A stretch of DNA of 64,000 bases, taken from assembly GCF_050947875.1 (NCBI RefSeq), contig NC_134568.1, positions 201,429,043-201,493,042 of the forward strand, written 5' to 3'. The translations under genes were made by a program, and so were the position numbers. The notes beneath the pieces were generated by a model, which worked only from the letters and a program-made list of their open reading frames with translations, did no database searches and was not told where the DNA came from. Source of the DNA: Dermacentor variabilis (lineage: Eukaryota; Arthropoda; Arachnida; Ixodida; Ixodidae). Positions 37,134-47,718 of the stretch are shown here, piece after piece; position 1 is the stretch's first letter, and every line of letters begins with the position of its first letter.

Positions 37134-37757
37134 TTAAGAACTTAAACGACCAATCCATGATACAGCACTATTGAAAAAAAAATGCACCTCAAGTTTGTGA
37201 CTAAACGTATTCAGGTTATTATCAGAGGCGATAACATCCGTAAGATCATTCCACATGCGGATGGCTTGTTGGAGTGCTGCTGTGTTAAAATCGTTCGTGT
37301 TACCAAAGATGCGCGTGAAGCTGAGGTGATTATGTAGCTTGCGTGATGTGAAAAAGGGGTGATCAATGTGTAACAAGGCTATTTTACTGCTGTAGACGTA
37401 CCTGTGAAACAGGCGTAGGACAGACATTTGACGGCGAATGGCCAATGGTTGAAGGGAATGATCGCGTTTAAGCTGAGTCGCACTTGAATGATGGTCATAG
37501 TTCCTGGAAATGCAACGGGCTGCTGTGTTCTGAACTTCTTCAAGCATGTTGATTTGATAATGAGCGGAAAGGGACAAACAGATGAGGCATATTCAAGTTG
37601 TGGGCGGACGAAAGTTAGATAGGATAATTTGCGAACATTAGAGGGACAATGACGGAGGTCGCAGCGTAAATATACCTCAATGCTTTTGAGGCTTTCGCGC
37701 CGGCAGCAATGATGTGACCATATCAGGAGAGGCCTGGTGTAAAGTAAACGCCAATAT
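37134..37757 (-). pseudogene. RT C-terminal region of LINE G
   Basis: An open frame at 37577-37134 reads MLEEVQNTAARCISRNYDHH, ATQLKRDHSLQPLAIRRQ, VLRLFHRYVYSSKI and AALQQAIRMWNDLTDVI. These are the conserved C-terminal blocks of CR1/L2-type ORF2 proteins. 37578-37757 continues it in broken frames up to the Ruka insertion. Confidence 0.8.
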
Positions 37758-37769
37758 ATTTATATGATA

Positions 37770-38010
37770 CCCGCCGTGGTTGCTCAGTGGCTGTGGTGTT
37801 GGGCTGCTGAGCACGAGGTCGCGGGATCGAATCCCGGCCAAGGCGGCCGCATTTCGATGGGGGCGAAATGCGAAAACACCCGTGTACTTAGATATAGGTG
37901 CACTTTAAAGAACCCCAGGTGGTCGAAATTTCCGGAGTCATCCACTACGGCCTGCCTCATAATCAGAAAGTGGTTTTGGCACGTTAAACCCTATAATATA
38001 ATTTTTTTAA
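37770..38010 (+). mobile_element. Ruka-type tRNA-derived SINE, plus copy
   Basis: The 5' part is tRNA-like: TGGTTGCTCAGTGGCTGTGG (box A region) and GGGATCGAATCCCG (box B). The body (GCATTTCGATGGGGGCGAAA, GAACCCCAGGTGGTCGAAAT, AATCAGAAAGTGGTTTTGGC) ends in an A/T-rich tail. It is bracketed by the 12-bp duplication ATTTATATGATA at 37758-37769 and 38011-38022. I recognise this as the Ruka family described from Rhipicephalus ticks. Confidence 0.92.
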
Positions 38011-38022
38011 ATTTATATGATA

Positions 38023-38635
38023 ATGACCGGGACAGCTTGTCTCCTTGTGTGTGGTAGGAAAAATTAGAAATGTCACGCTTACGTTGAAAAGAAATAATTT
38101 TGCATTTGTTTGTATTTAGGGTAATGAGCCAGGTGTTAAACCAGTTAGACATAATGTTAAGATCGTCTTGAAGAATCAGGTAGTCGTCGAAACAGTTTAT
38201 TGTTCTGGATAACATGCAGTTATCGGCAAAGATTCTAATACTTGATGATGTTATTTGGCAGGTAAATTATATAGATCAAGAATAGAAGTGGGGCCTAGAA
38301 CACTGCCCTGTGGAACGCGAGAAGAGACGTATGAAGAGTGCGAGGAGGAATTATTAACCGTCGTGAACTGCTTGCGAAGGGAAAGGAAATAGAAGCCACG
38401 ATAATGTGAGGGAATCGAAGGGCAAATACTTTGGAAATAAGGCGGCAATAAGGCGACACGAGCGAAAGCTTTGACAAAATCAAGAAAGATGGAATCGGTC
38501 AGTAGACCATTGTTCATGTTGGAATGAAAGTCACTGGTGAATTCCGGTAGCTATGTTTTGCATGACATGCCCTTCCTGAATCCGTGCTGGTTTGTGAAGA
38601 CGAATTTGTTAGTCTCCACGGGGTTGAAGACGTGG
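38023..38635 (-). pseudogene. RT palm region of LINE G
   Basis: NPVETNKFVFTNQHGFRKGM, SIFLDFVKAFARVALL (catalytic Asp; usual FDxV reads FARV) and SSRVPQGSVLGPTSILDLY in order, then in another frame INCFDDYLILQDDLNIMSNW and LITLNTNKCKIISFQRKR. The YADD box is not clearly readable. Confidence 0.78.
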
Positions 38636-38642
38636 GAGACGA

Positions 38643-38714
38643 TTATATTGTATTATATTATATTATATTATATTATATTATATTATATCATGTTATATTA
38701 TATTATATTATATA
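38643..38714. repeat. (ATATT)n microsatellite
   Basis: Pentanucleotide run placed between LINE G RT sequence and repeat R2. Confidence 0.93.
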
Positions 38715-38729
38715 GAGACGATTAAAAAG

Positions 38730-39124
38730 GCTGCTATTGTCCACTGTAATACACCGCTTTTCGTACAGAAAATAGCATAGCGTGTAAATATCAATGTCTT
38801 TTCTGAGCCTAATCAGCAATGCGGCCTTTGGTGGAAAAAAAAAACCCAGGAAGAGCCTCAAAAGTAAAATATGAAATAAAAATGCACAAGTTTGTTCAAT
38901 GCAATTTTCGCGTCATTTATCGCATCCAATTAAGTTGCGGAAGAAGCGACATATGCTAAACAGTCAGGAGTGTGAATGTTGAGACTACTTCAGCACAGTA
39001 ATAAGGTGAAAAAAATAAAGCGACGCCAGATGGTTTCGCCAACCATTTTTGACCCTTCATACTGACACGTACTCTGTGACACGCTAGGCAGAATTTATAC
39101 AGTGATACAGAAGTTATACAGTGC
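38730..39124. repeat. 375-bp repeat R2, copy 2
   Basis: Same-orientation counterpart of 33696-34071, about nine-tenths identical by eye, inserted in LINE G next to the ATATT tract. Confidence 0.8.
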
Positions 39125-39149
39125 ACTCGTGTCGTCCTTGTCTTTTGCG

Positions 39150-39916
39150 CTGTAGAAAAAAGAATGACACACCAACTTGCCCAAGCTTCAACACTGACGA
39201 TTATATGCTCAAGAAGTTTACAGCAGATGCATGTGAGTGATATCGGACGGTGGTTTTCAGGTGAATTCTTATTTACGGATTTAAAAATGGGTATTATTAA
39301 TTTTCCAGTCGTGTGGCAGCAGTCCGGATGACAGTAACTGTCGAAATATGTGGTATAATATGGTGCTGACTATGAAACGGGTATTTTTAGCATTTTTGAA
39401 TTAACATAATCGATACCGGCTGATGAAGATGCTTTAAGCTGCTCAATTAGACATGCGATACCATCCACCATGATTTCAATGGGCTGCACTTACTGATATG
39501 GTCGTGTTCTGGGACAGATGGCACGTCGGAATGATCTTCCCGAGTGAATACAGATGAGAAAAACGTATTAAATGTAGAAGAACACTCGGAATCTGAGAAA
39601 GGAAGGCTGTTTATCTAGTAATGATAACTGGTTAGTACCTTGGTCAAGAGATATGAAGCACCAGAATTTCTTCGGATTACTTTGCCAAATGGTAAGCAAA
39701 TCGTTGTGGAAATATTTATCTTTGACACTGCATATTCCAGGCCAGTAACTGGTCAAGCACTTGTTAGTACTGTTCCCAAGCAGAAAGTGTACCAGCACGC
39801 TCCGCATTACAATGCAAACGTATTTCCCTGTTGCTATGTTTACGTAGAAATTCGGTGAACCAAGGGTTTGATTTATCGGTAAAAATTGTGATAATTGGGA
39901 TATATTTTATTTATAC
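39150..39916 (-). pseudogene. RT N-terminal region of LINE G
   Basis: Blocks in order on the minus strand: YIPIITIFTDKSNPWFTEFL, KYFHNDLLTIWQSNPKKFWC, FFSSVFTREDHSDVPSVPEH and LEHIISSVLKLGQVGV. They fit the region before the first RT catalytic block in CR1/L2-type ORF2. Many stops are present. Confidence 0.7.
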
Positions 39917-40120
39917 ATACTGCAGCCCAATCGGGCTATCGCAGAAGTGGGTTTGTACATTGCATTTTACAACAAAACACTTTTCTGCGCGAATCAACTT
40001 CAACACCGTAGGAATCATGATAATTCAAAAACAAAAGGAACAATGAGTAATAATAAACACAGCATTAATCATGTTAACTTATGCAAAAATTCATCTAAAT
40101 GCAGTGACCTAGCTTCACCT
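39917..40120. other. LINE 3'-end-like fragment before RTE LINE H
   Basis: The minus strand reads TAGCCCGATTGGGCTGCAGT followed by ATGTATAAATAAA, like the end of a CR1/L2-type 3' UTR. Probably a small separate fragment; boundaries unclear. Confidence 0.35.
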
Positions 40121-40149
40121 GCCAGTAAGTTCCATGTAGCGACAGAAAG

Positions 40150-41408
40150 TGGACCTGGAAAAGCCCTAACGGTGAAACAAGAAATGAAATTGACTTCATA
40201 CTTACTGCTGATCCCAGCATAGTGCAGGACGTAGAAGTGATAGGTAGGGTAAAGTGCAGTGATCATAGGTTAGTGAGGGCTAGGATTCACCTCAATTTGA
40301 AGAGAGAAAGAGAAAAATTGGTCAAGAAGAAACAGGTCAACCTAGAGGCAGTAAGGGTAAAAGCAGACAAATTCAGGCTGGTACTTGCAAACAAATATGC
40401 AGCCTTAGGACAGAGAGATGACGATGACATAGAGCTAATGAATGAAACCCTAACTAGACTGGCTTCAGAGGCAGGAATTGAAGTGGGAGGCAAGGCCCCA
40501 AAACAACCAGTAGGCAAGCTCTCCTAAGTAACAAAGGACCTAATAAAGAAACGACAAAGAATGAAAGTGTTCAACTCAAGAGATAAGATAGAATTCGCGG
40601 AACTGTCAAAACTGATAAAAAAGGCGAAAATAAGGGATATTCGAAACTATAACGTGAGAAAGACTGAAGAAACCGTAAAAAATGGACGCAGCCTGAAATC
40701 AGTGAGAAAGAAACTTGGCATAGGACAAACCAGGATGTGTGCACTGAAAGATAAGCAGGGTAACGTCATCAGCAATCTCGAAGCTATAGTAAAAAAAGCG
40801 GAAGAATTCTATACTGACATGTACAGTACCCAGATGAGTCAGGATACCCCCATTAGAAACAGTAATGAACAGAATACAGAAACTCCTCGTATAGCTAGCG
40901 ATGAGGTCAGAAGGACCTTGCAAGGCATGAAAGGAGGAAGAGCGGCAGGAGAAGATGGAATAACAGTCGATTTAATCAGAGATGGAGGAGCCATGATGCT
41001 TGGAAAACTGGCGGCTCTTTATACGAAATGTCTATCGACTGCAAGAGTCCCAGAAAACTGGAAGAATGCTAACATTATACGAATCCACAAAAAGGGAGAC
41101 GTTAAAGAATTGGAAAATCATAGGCCCATTAGCTTACTCCCAGTATTATATAGAATATTTACGAAAATAATCTCTAATAGAATAAGGGCAATACTGGACT
41201 TTAGTCAACCAAGGGAACAGGCCGGCTTCAGGAAGGGATACTCTACAATGGATAACATCCATGCCATTAATCAGATTATCGAGAAATCCACAGAGTACAA
41301 TAAGCCTCTCTGTATGGCTTTCATAGATTACGAAAAGGCATTTCATTCAGTAGAGATACCAGCAGTCCTAGAGGCATTACGTAATCAAGGAGTACAGAAC
41401 GCTTACGT
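40150..41408 (+). pseudogene. Endonuclease C-terminus and RT first half of RTE LINE H
   Basis: RKWTWKSPNGETRNEIDFIL and VEVIGRVKCSDHRLVRARI (the SDH endonuclease motif) come first, then a stop at 40525-40527. A continuous frame from 40561 carries KVFNSRDKIEFAELSKLIKK, MKGGRAAGEDGITVDLIRDG, NANIIRIHKKGDVKELENHR, PISLLPVLYRIFTKIISNRI, QAGFRKGYSTMDNIHAINQI and FIDYEKAFHSVEI (catalytic Asp; usual AFDSVE reads AFHSVE). It is cut at 41408 by LINE I. RTE-clade assignment rests on these blocks. Confidence 0.85.
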
Positions 41409-41527
41409 TCTGTACTCGCTTGTATTCGCTTGTATACGCTTGTATCCTGTGCAACTAATTGCTCTGATGCAATCAGCTCCTTACAGAATGAGGCAACTAA
41501 AGCTATGGACTGGTTTGCGGCTAATTT

Positions 41528-42456
41528 CATCATCATCATCATCAGCCTGGTTACGCCCACTGCAGGGCAAAGGCCTCTCCCATACTTCTCCAACAACCCC
41601 GGTCATGTACTAATTGTGGCCATGCCATGCCTGCAAACTTCTTAATCTCATCCGCCCACCTAACTTCCTGCCGCCCCCTGCTACACTTCCCTTCCCTTGG
41701 GATCCAGTCCGTAACCCTTAATGACCATCGGTTATCTTCCCTCCTCATTACATGTCCTGCCCATGCCCATTTCTTTTTCTTGATTTCAACTAAGATGTCA
41801 TTAACTCGCGTTTGTTCCCTCACCCAATCTGCTCTTTTCTTATCCCTTAACGTTACACCTATCATTGTTCTTTCCATAGCTCGTTGCGTCGTCCTCAATT
41901 TGAGTAAAACCCTTTTCGTAAGCCTCCAGGTTTCTGCCGCGTAGGTGAGTACTGGTAAGACACAGCTATTATATACTTTTCTCTTGAGGGATAATGGCAG
42001 CCTGCTGTTCATGATCTGAGAATGCCTGCCAAACGCACCCCAGCCCATTCTTATTCTTCTGATTATTTCCGTCTCATGATCCGGATCCGCCGTCACTACC
42101 TGCCCTAAGTATATGTATTCCCTTACGACTTCCAGTGCCTCGCTGCCTATTGTAAATTGCTGTTCTCTTCCGAGACTGTTAAGCATTACTTTAGTTTTCT
42201 GCAGATTAATTTTTAGACCCACACTTCTGCTTTGCCTCTCCAGGTCAGTGAGCATGCATTGCAATTGGTCCCCTGAGTTACTTAGCAAGGCAATATCATC
42301 AGCGAATCGCAAGTTACTAAGGTATTCTCCATTAACTTTTATCCCCAATTCTTCCCAATCCAGGTCTCTGAATACCTCCTGTAAACACGCTGTGAATAGC
42401 ATTGGAGATATCGTATCTCCCTGCCTGACGCCTTTCTTTATTGGGCACGTTATCTA
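41528..42456 (-). mobile_element. RTE-type LINE J, 5'-truncated, inserted in LINE I
   Basis: The 11-bp direct repeat GCGGCTAATTT occurs at 41517-41527 and 42457-42467 and exactly brackets the element. Its 3' end (left side) is a GAT repeat tail at 41528-41544. Removing it restores the LINE I reading frame. Confidence 0.93.
41551..42402 (-). pseudogene. RT second half of RTE LINE J (open frame, 5'-truncated)
   Basis: A 283-codon uninterrupted frame: LFTACLQEVFRDLDWEELGI, YLSNLRFADDIALLSNSGDQ (catalytic FADD), LERQSRSVGLKINLQKTKVM, LPLSLKRKVYNSCVLPVLTY, AETWRLTKRVLLKLRTTQRA, WVREQTRVNDILVEIKKKKW and WAWAGHVMRREDNRW. It ends in RSMGEAFALQWA, the typical RTE C-terminus. It lacks the N-terminal half so cannot act alone, but the lack of stops marks it as young. 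Confidence 0.9.
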
Positions 42457-43330
42457 GCGGCTAATTTAATAAGCATCAACCCTTCTAAAACGCGACTTGT
42501 CTGTTTCCATAACCCCATGAAAAAAATCCTGCCTACGACATCATTATTCTTACACACATCGGACTGTTATGAATGTACATGTCAACCTGTTAAAAATGCA
42601 TCTTCTGTTAAGTATCTTGGGTTGTTTTGTGACTGTGATCTTTTATGGAACTCGCAATTATCCCAGATCTGTAAAAGGCTGCGCGCGGTCTCTTGTGTAT
42701 TATACAATATGCGATGTCTTATGCCAATCTCCGCTCAAAAAATTAATGTACATGCTTTAGTCTACAGTGTGCTACGTTATGGTTTGACTGTGTATGGCCA
42801 TTGTACTCTTAGGTGGAGCTCAAGAATTAATTCAATTTTACGTTCACTCCTGTCAACAGTGGCTTACGATTTGTGTCCAAAGCAAGATGCAGACGTCTTT
42901 AGGTTGCTGAATTTGCCAAACTTCACTTCTCTGATTATCGAAAGTGTTGTCATTAAACACTTCTGGAATAATGTTTTTAAAACACGATATACGCCTGTCC
43001 GCTCCTTAAGACCGAAGGAACCCTACGTCATCCCCAAGACTGCGACAAAGCACGGAAGGAGAACGCGGCAATACTATGTTCCAGCCATATTTAATAAATT
43101 GCCAACGCCTGTGTTAGAAGCAAACACAAGACGTGGGATTAAGAAACTACTTAGAATTGTCGATGTTTGATGTAACATTTTGTATAACTGTTCAACATTT
43201 TGCTCCGACCCGCTAATAACTAACTCCGCTATTAACCCTGTGCAATTTTCTGTGAACTCACTGTCAGGCACTGCCAGTCAAGCCCTCTGAGGCTTTGGTA
43301 GGCCTGCTATATGTACTTTGTTTTCTTTAA

Positions 43331-43565
43331 ATTAAATTATGGGGTTTTACGTGCCAAAACCACTTTCTGATTATGAGGCACGCCGTAGTGGGGGACTCCG
43401 GAAATTTCGACCACCTGGGGTTCTTTAACGTGCACCTAAATCTAAGTACACGGGTGTTTTCGCATTTCGCCCCCATCGAAATGCGGCCGCCGTGGCCGGG
43501 ATGCGATCCCGCGACCTCGTGCTCAGCCGCCTAACACCATAGCCACTGAGCAACCGCGGCGGGTA
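43331..43565 (-). mobile_element. Ruka-type SINE, minus copy, in the 3' UTR of LINE I
   Basis: Same family as 37770-38010 in reverse orientation. The 14-bp duplication TTTGTTTTCTTTAA flanks it at 43317-43330 and 43566-43579. Its box B carries one change (GGGATCGCATCCCG). Confidence 0.93.
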
Positions 43566-43590
43566 TTTGTTTTCTTTAAGCATAATAAAG

Positions 43591-43624
43591 ATTGTATTGT
43601 ATTGTATTGTATTGTATTGTATTA
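43591..43624. repeat. (TTGTA)n tail of LINE I
   Basis: Pentanucleotide 3' tail abutting the TTACGT target duplication. Confidence 0.92.
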
Positions 43625-44600
43625 TTACGTAAATACCTTGGAAAATATCTACAGATGTTCTACAGCTACCTTAATTCTACACAAGAAAAACAGGAAGATA
43701 CCTATAAAGAAAGGGGTCAGACTGAGAGACACAATCTCTCCGATGCTAGTCACAGAGTGCTTGGAAGAAGTATTCAAGCTATTAAACTGAGAAGGCTTAG
43801 GAGTAAGGATCGACGGCGAATATCTCGGCAACCATCGGTTTGCCAATGACATTGTTCTATTCAGCAACAATGCAGACGAGTTACAACAAATGATTGAAGA
43901 CCCTAACAGAGAGAGTGTAAGAGTGGGCTTGAAGATTAATATGCAGAAGACAAAGATAATGATGAATAGCCGGGAAAAGGAACAAGAGTTCAAGATCGCC
44001 AGTCAGCTTCTAGAGCCTGTGAAGGAGTACGTTTACCTAGGTCAATTAATCACAGGGAACCTTGATCATGAGAAGGCGATTCATAGAAGAATAAAAATGG
44101 GTTGGATCGCATACGGCAGACATTGTCAGCTCCTGACTGGAAGCTTACCATTATCATAGAAAAGGAAGGTGTACAACCAGTGCATTTTACCAGTGCTGAC
44201 ATATGGGGCAGAGACTTGGAGACTGACAAAGGAGCTTGAGAACAAGTTAAGGACCGTGCAAAGAGCGATGAAACGAAGATTGCTAGGTATAACGTTAAGA
44301 AACAGAAAAAGAGCGGTTTGGATCAGAGAGCAAACGGGCATAGACAATATTCTAATTGACATCAAGAGAAAAAAAATGGAGCTGAGCAGATCATGTAATG
44401 CGCATGTTAGATAACCGCTGGACCATTATGGTTACAGAATGGGTACCAAGAGAAGGGAAATGCAGTCGAGGACGGCAGAAGACTAGGTGGAGCGATGAAA
44501 TTAGGAAATTCGCGAGCTAGTTGGAATCGGTTGGCGCAGGACAGGGGTAATTGGAGATCGCATGGAGAGGCCTTCGTTCTGCAGTGGACATAAAACAGGC
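43625..44600 (+). pseudogene. RT second half of RTE LINE H
   Basis: ENIYRCSTATLILHKKNRKI, KKGVRLRDTISPMLVTECLE, then a stop and GEYLGNHRFANDIVLFSNNA (catalytic FADD mutated to FAND), SVRVGLKINMQKTKIMMNSR, KRKVYNQCILPVLTYGAETW and RKRAVWIREQTGIDNILIDI. Several stops follow to the (GAT)n tail. The lost Asp and the stops make it older than LINE J. Confidence 0.85.
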
Positions 44601-44639
44601 TGATGATAATGATGATGATGATGACTGCTTAATAAGCAA

Positions 44640-45200
44640 AGGCATTTGGTCTCTGAAAAACGCCCGGTTTTGATTTACAGACCGATTGTAGAAAGACGGC
44701 AGTAAAACTATATAGAAAAATGTTTCGAGCTCTACGTTCATTTTTTATAGTCGGCTTTGTTGCCGTCCCGGATTTTTTTTGTTGATATACATGTGAATGG
44801 TAGAGGCAATGTTGCTTCAAATAAATTATGGTCACTAAAGTCTTTTTGGCAAGACACTGGCTTAACTATCCGGAGCGTTCGTCAGTAACAGGTCTAACGT
44901 GTTCACGCCACGCATCGGCTGATCAACGACTTGAAACAGGTTAAAGCCTAAGGCTAAGTTGATGAATTATGTGGAAAGACAAGAAAGTGACGATGAATTG
45001 ATCCAATCAATTAGCGGAAGATTAAGTCTCGGAAGAGATAAATTACATAAGTGGGACAAATATCTTTTGCATTAGTGATACTATTACGAAGTTCACGTAC
45101 AAAGGTATTGCTAGAATCAGGAGGACGGTAGCAAGTCCCAATTAGGATTTTAGCATATTTAGTTACACACAGACTACCCAAGTGATCTCAAGGGTTGAGT
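44640..45200 (-). pseudogene. Endonuclease domain of LINE G
   Basis: Minus-strand blocks: KILIGTCYRPPDSSNTFVRE, then after stops FSDHNLFEATLPLPF (SDH motif), KKIRDGNKADYKK and VELETFFYIVLLPSFYNRSV with NRAFFRDQMPLLIK at the left edge. They match the APE-endonuclease end and linker of CR1/L2 LINEs. 45201-45605 shows no gene; 45380-45520 is GC-rich. Confidence 0.7.
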
Positions 45201-45601
45201 CAAGATTTAGCGCGTACGAAGTGAGCGTATGTTTTACACCACTAAACTGGCAGCAACAAATTGAAGCAAATGCTAGTAAAGGAGAACGTGCAATGGCACT
45301 GTTACGTCGGTTCTCGCCGCCTCTCGTCGAAGGTTGCCTGTTCCTCAAGGGAATGCACAATGCGTGGCCGGCCCAACCGTTTTCCTAGAGTGAACTGACC
45401 GGAAGGAAGCCGGCGGAGCGCGCGCAAAACCTTTTCCTGCCCTTTCCTTCCCTGGCGGAAGCGAAACGGCTCCGATTGGCTGCGCGCGTGGCGTGAGCGC
45501 GCGCCTATGCAGCTGGAATCCTTGCTAATGACTCACGCTCCGGCGCAGCTGTGAACTGATCAAACCGCCTTTTCCCGCAGCTGATCTGCTCTGGGAGCAA
45601 T

Positions 45602-45605
<4 letters not shown>

Positions 45606-45677
<72 letters not shown>
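45606..45677. repeat. (GT)n microsatellite
   Basis: Pure GT run of about 72 bp. Confidence 0.97.
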
Positions 45678-45678
<1 letters not shown>

Positions 45679-45737
45679 CCACGACAACGCCACCGAAATT
45701 TGTGAGCCAATGCAAGCTTCGCTTGAAAAAACACAGG

Positions 45738-47330
45738 GATGCATAGAGCTACGTTGCTGATTATTTATAAACTTTACGTTCGCCCCGTTCTCGAATTTGG
45801 CTGTGTGATTTTTGCATGATGTGCAGCATACAACCCAAGACCTTTAATACTACTGGAAAAGCAAGCGCTGCACCTCTGTCCTGGGCTGCCAAGTTTTGTG
45901 ACTAACAATATGCTTTATCTGTAGTCTGGAATTATTCTGCTTGAATCCAGATTTAAGCAACTTACTATCCTGACTTTCCTGAAGCTTTACGATGCATCCC
46001 TCTCCCCCTATTTGCAACCCGTTCTCATCAATTCTTCCGAATCACTTTTCAGAACACTTTGGCGGCGTTACCGACAGCCACAAGTTGTTTTTATTCAGGC
46101 GCTGTCATCAAAACTTCAAGTTCGTCTACCGAGCCCGATATCTCGAATATCTAATTTGTTCAAGGTAAAACTTATTTTTGATTATATTTTTCCAAAACAC
46201 ACAAAACTTCTTCCTGCGCGCATGCTTGAAGGTCTCCTTCAAGATCGTCTTAGTCAATTTCCATCTCACTTGGTTATTCTTTAAGGACGCAACATAAAAT
46301 TTAGAGAAGGTCGGTGTTGACATCATTTCAAGTCAGCTTCACTGGTCTTTTGCCCTCCGTCTCGCTGATTACACTGCAATATTTCTTGCACAATTTCTGA
46401 CAATTATTCTGGCCACTCAAAAATTGGGTCCACAGAAATCTAAATAGTTGTTACGGAGGTGATTCCGGTCTGTACACACTTAACTTCTAATAATCGGTAA
46501 CACCTGTTGACTATATTTTCAACTCTTGTCCCAGGCAATTTGTCTGAAGTCCGCTTTGTCTAGGTCCCCGGACACAGTGGAATCTTTTTAAATAAATCAG
46601 CTGACTCGCTCGCATCGTCATCACTAAACGGTCCGGTCTTAAGTGTTGCTGATTTCTCTTTTATAACAGGAGCTAGATTTAAGCGCCTTTATTGCTGCAT
46701 TATAATGAAGTATCTATACTTTCCGCAGATTATTTTCGAGATCTAAAATTTCTGTGGAACACGAGCAAATACTTTTCATGCCAATGCGAGGTGACGTTAG
46801 AAAGCTTCCGCTGTAGAGTTCCCCGCCTAAATTTTTACCTTCATAGATCTGGTTTATCCATAACTGGCATCTGCTCCTTGTATAACGAACCAGAAACCAT
46901 TGACCATTTCTTTCTTTCTTGTCGCCGCTTTTCCTCCCTCCGCAGAATGTTCCTCATACTTCGAACTAGTAATCTGGGCTTTGAATTTACAAAACCATAC
47001 ATTTTGTTTTCTTTTTGTGCCTGTCAATTAGGCACAAGCCATGGTTCGATGATTACAGCTCTGCACATGTTCATTGAAGCATCCGCGGAAGGTTATGCTG
47101 CTAGGGTACCGACCGTGGGACACTTTATTTTTTTTTTAGTTTCTAGTTTACTTTTATTTTTTATTTATTTAGTTTGTATACATAGTTCCTCTCAAAATCT
47201 GTGTTATCCGTTAGCTGTCAAATGCTTCGTTCTGAATGTTCACCTTTACCCATTTCAGTATGTTGGTGGGTGTGCGTTTCAATCCATCCAGTGTAGCCAA
47301 TCCCCCTCGTGGTTACGAGCCATGTTTTGA
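45738..47330 (+). pseudogene. RT C-terminus and RNase H remnant of I-like LINE K
   Basis: MHRATLLIIYKLYVRPVLEF, RPLILLEKQALHLCPGLPSF and ESRFKQLTILTFLKLYDASL give the RT-RNase H linker. The RNase H end is seen as VPGHSGIFLNKSADSLASSS near 46565. From 46692 an open frame reads ESFRCRVPRLNFYLHRSGLS, ICSLYNEPETIDHFFLSCRR, the terminal C/H cluster, to 47330. The first RNase H catalytic block is not readable. Confidence 0.75.
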
Positions 47331-47357
47331 GGCAACAACAACAACAACAACGACAAC
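45738..47357 (+). mobile_element. I-like LINE K, 3' part with (AAC)n tail
   Basis: RT end, RNase H end and 3' UTR of an I-like LINE, terminating in GTTTTGAGGC and AAC repeats (47338-47357). The 5' part may be the fragment at 36470-36806, separated by LINE G. Confidence 0.75.
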
Positions 47358-47718
47358 GAAGGCCTCTCCCAGCGATCTCCAATTATGCCTGTCTTGCGCT
47401 AGCTGATTCCAACTTGCGCCTGCAAACTTCATGATTTCACCCCCCCCCACCTATTTTCTGCCGTCCTCGACTGCACTTCCCTTAGCACCCATTCTGTAAT
47501 TCTAATAGACCACTGGTTTATCGGTCCATCACCTGCCCTACTCCAGTTTCTCTTGAATGAATAGAATTTATTGATAGGAAAGACAGAGAGGTCGACCTGA
47601 GCTAGTGCGCTCTAGTCTGCTACTCTGCACTGGGGAAGAGGGAAGGGGAGTGAAAGTATTGGAATGGATGATGATGATAAGAGAAGTGGTGAGTGCTTAT
47701 GTACATGAGACAGTTGCC

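Larger units (their letters stand above)
41447..43170 (+). pseudogene. RT C-terminal part of LINE I (interrupted by LINE J)
   Basis: Upstream of LINE J the frame reads CSDAISSLQNEATKAMDWFA; downstream of it the same frame continues ANLISINPSKTRLVCFHN, the usual W-x(6-10)-N-x-x-KT block of LINE reverse transcriptases after YADD. Then come KYLGLFCDCDLLWNSQLSQI, VYSVLRYGLTVYGHCTLRW and QYYVPAIFNKLPTPVLEAN to a natural stop at 43168-43170. The frame downstream of LINE J (42517-43170) is fully open. Confidence 0.85.
41409..43624 (+). mobile_element. CR1-like LINE I inserted in LINE H
   Basis: Ends in a TTGTA repeat tail (43591-43624) after AATAAAG; starts next to a 12-bp inverted copy of target DNA. 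It carries RTE LINE J (41528-42456) and Ruka SINE (43331-43565). TTACGT flanks it on both sides. Confidence 0.85.
40121..44640 (+). mobile_element. RTE-type LINE H, split by CR1-like LINE I
   Basis: Endonuclease C-terminus and RT N-terminal half occupy 40121-41408; the rest of RT and the C-terminus occupy 43625-44600, ending in a (GAT)n tail at 44600-44625. The frame at the left edge (...QNAYV) resumes at the right edge (VNTLENIYRCSTATL), and TTACGT is present at both edges (41403-41408 and 43625-43630), a 6-bp target duplication. Confidence 0.85.
36807..45200 (-). mobile_element. CR1/L2-like LINE G, interrupted by several later insertions
   Basis: Minus-strand pieces line up as endonuclease (45200-44640), RT N-terminus (39916-39150), RT (38635-38023), RT/C-terminus (37757-37134) and 3' UTR with an (AAAT)n tail (36807-36850). 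Between them sit RTE LINE H with its own contents (about 39917-44640), repeat R2 with an ATATT tract (38643-39124) and a Ruka SINE (37770-38010). The endonuclease piece ends ...MPLLIK and the next begins IKYIPII, so the original frame can be followed across the 4.7-kb interruption. Confidence 0.75.

Noticed and set aside
37770..37845. tRNA gene with box A and box B
   Set aside because: It is the head of a Ruka SINE: it continues into the SINE body, has target duplications, and the cloverleaf is not complete.
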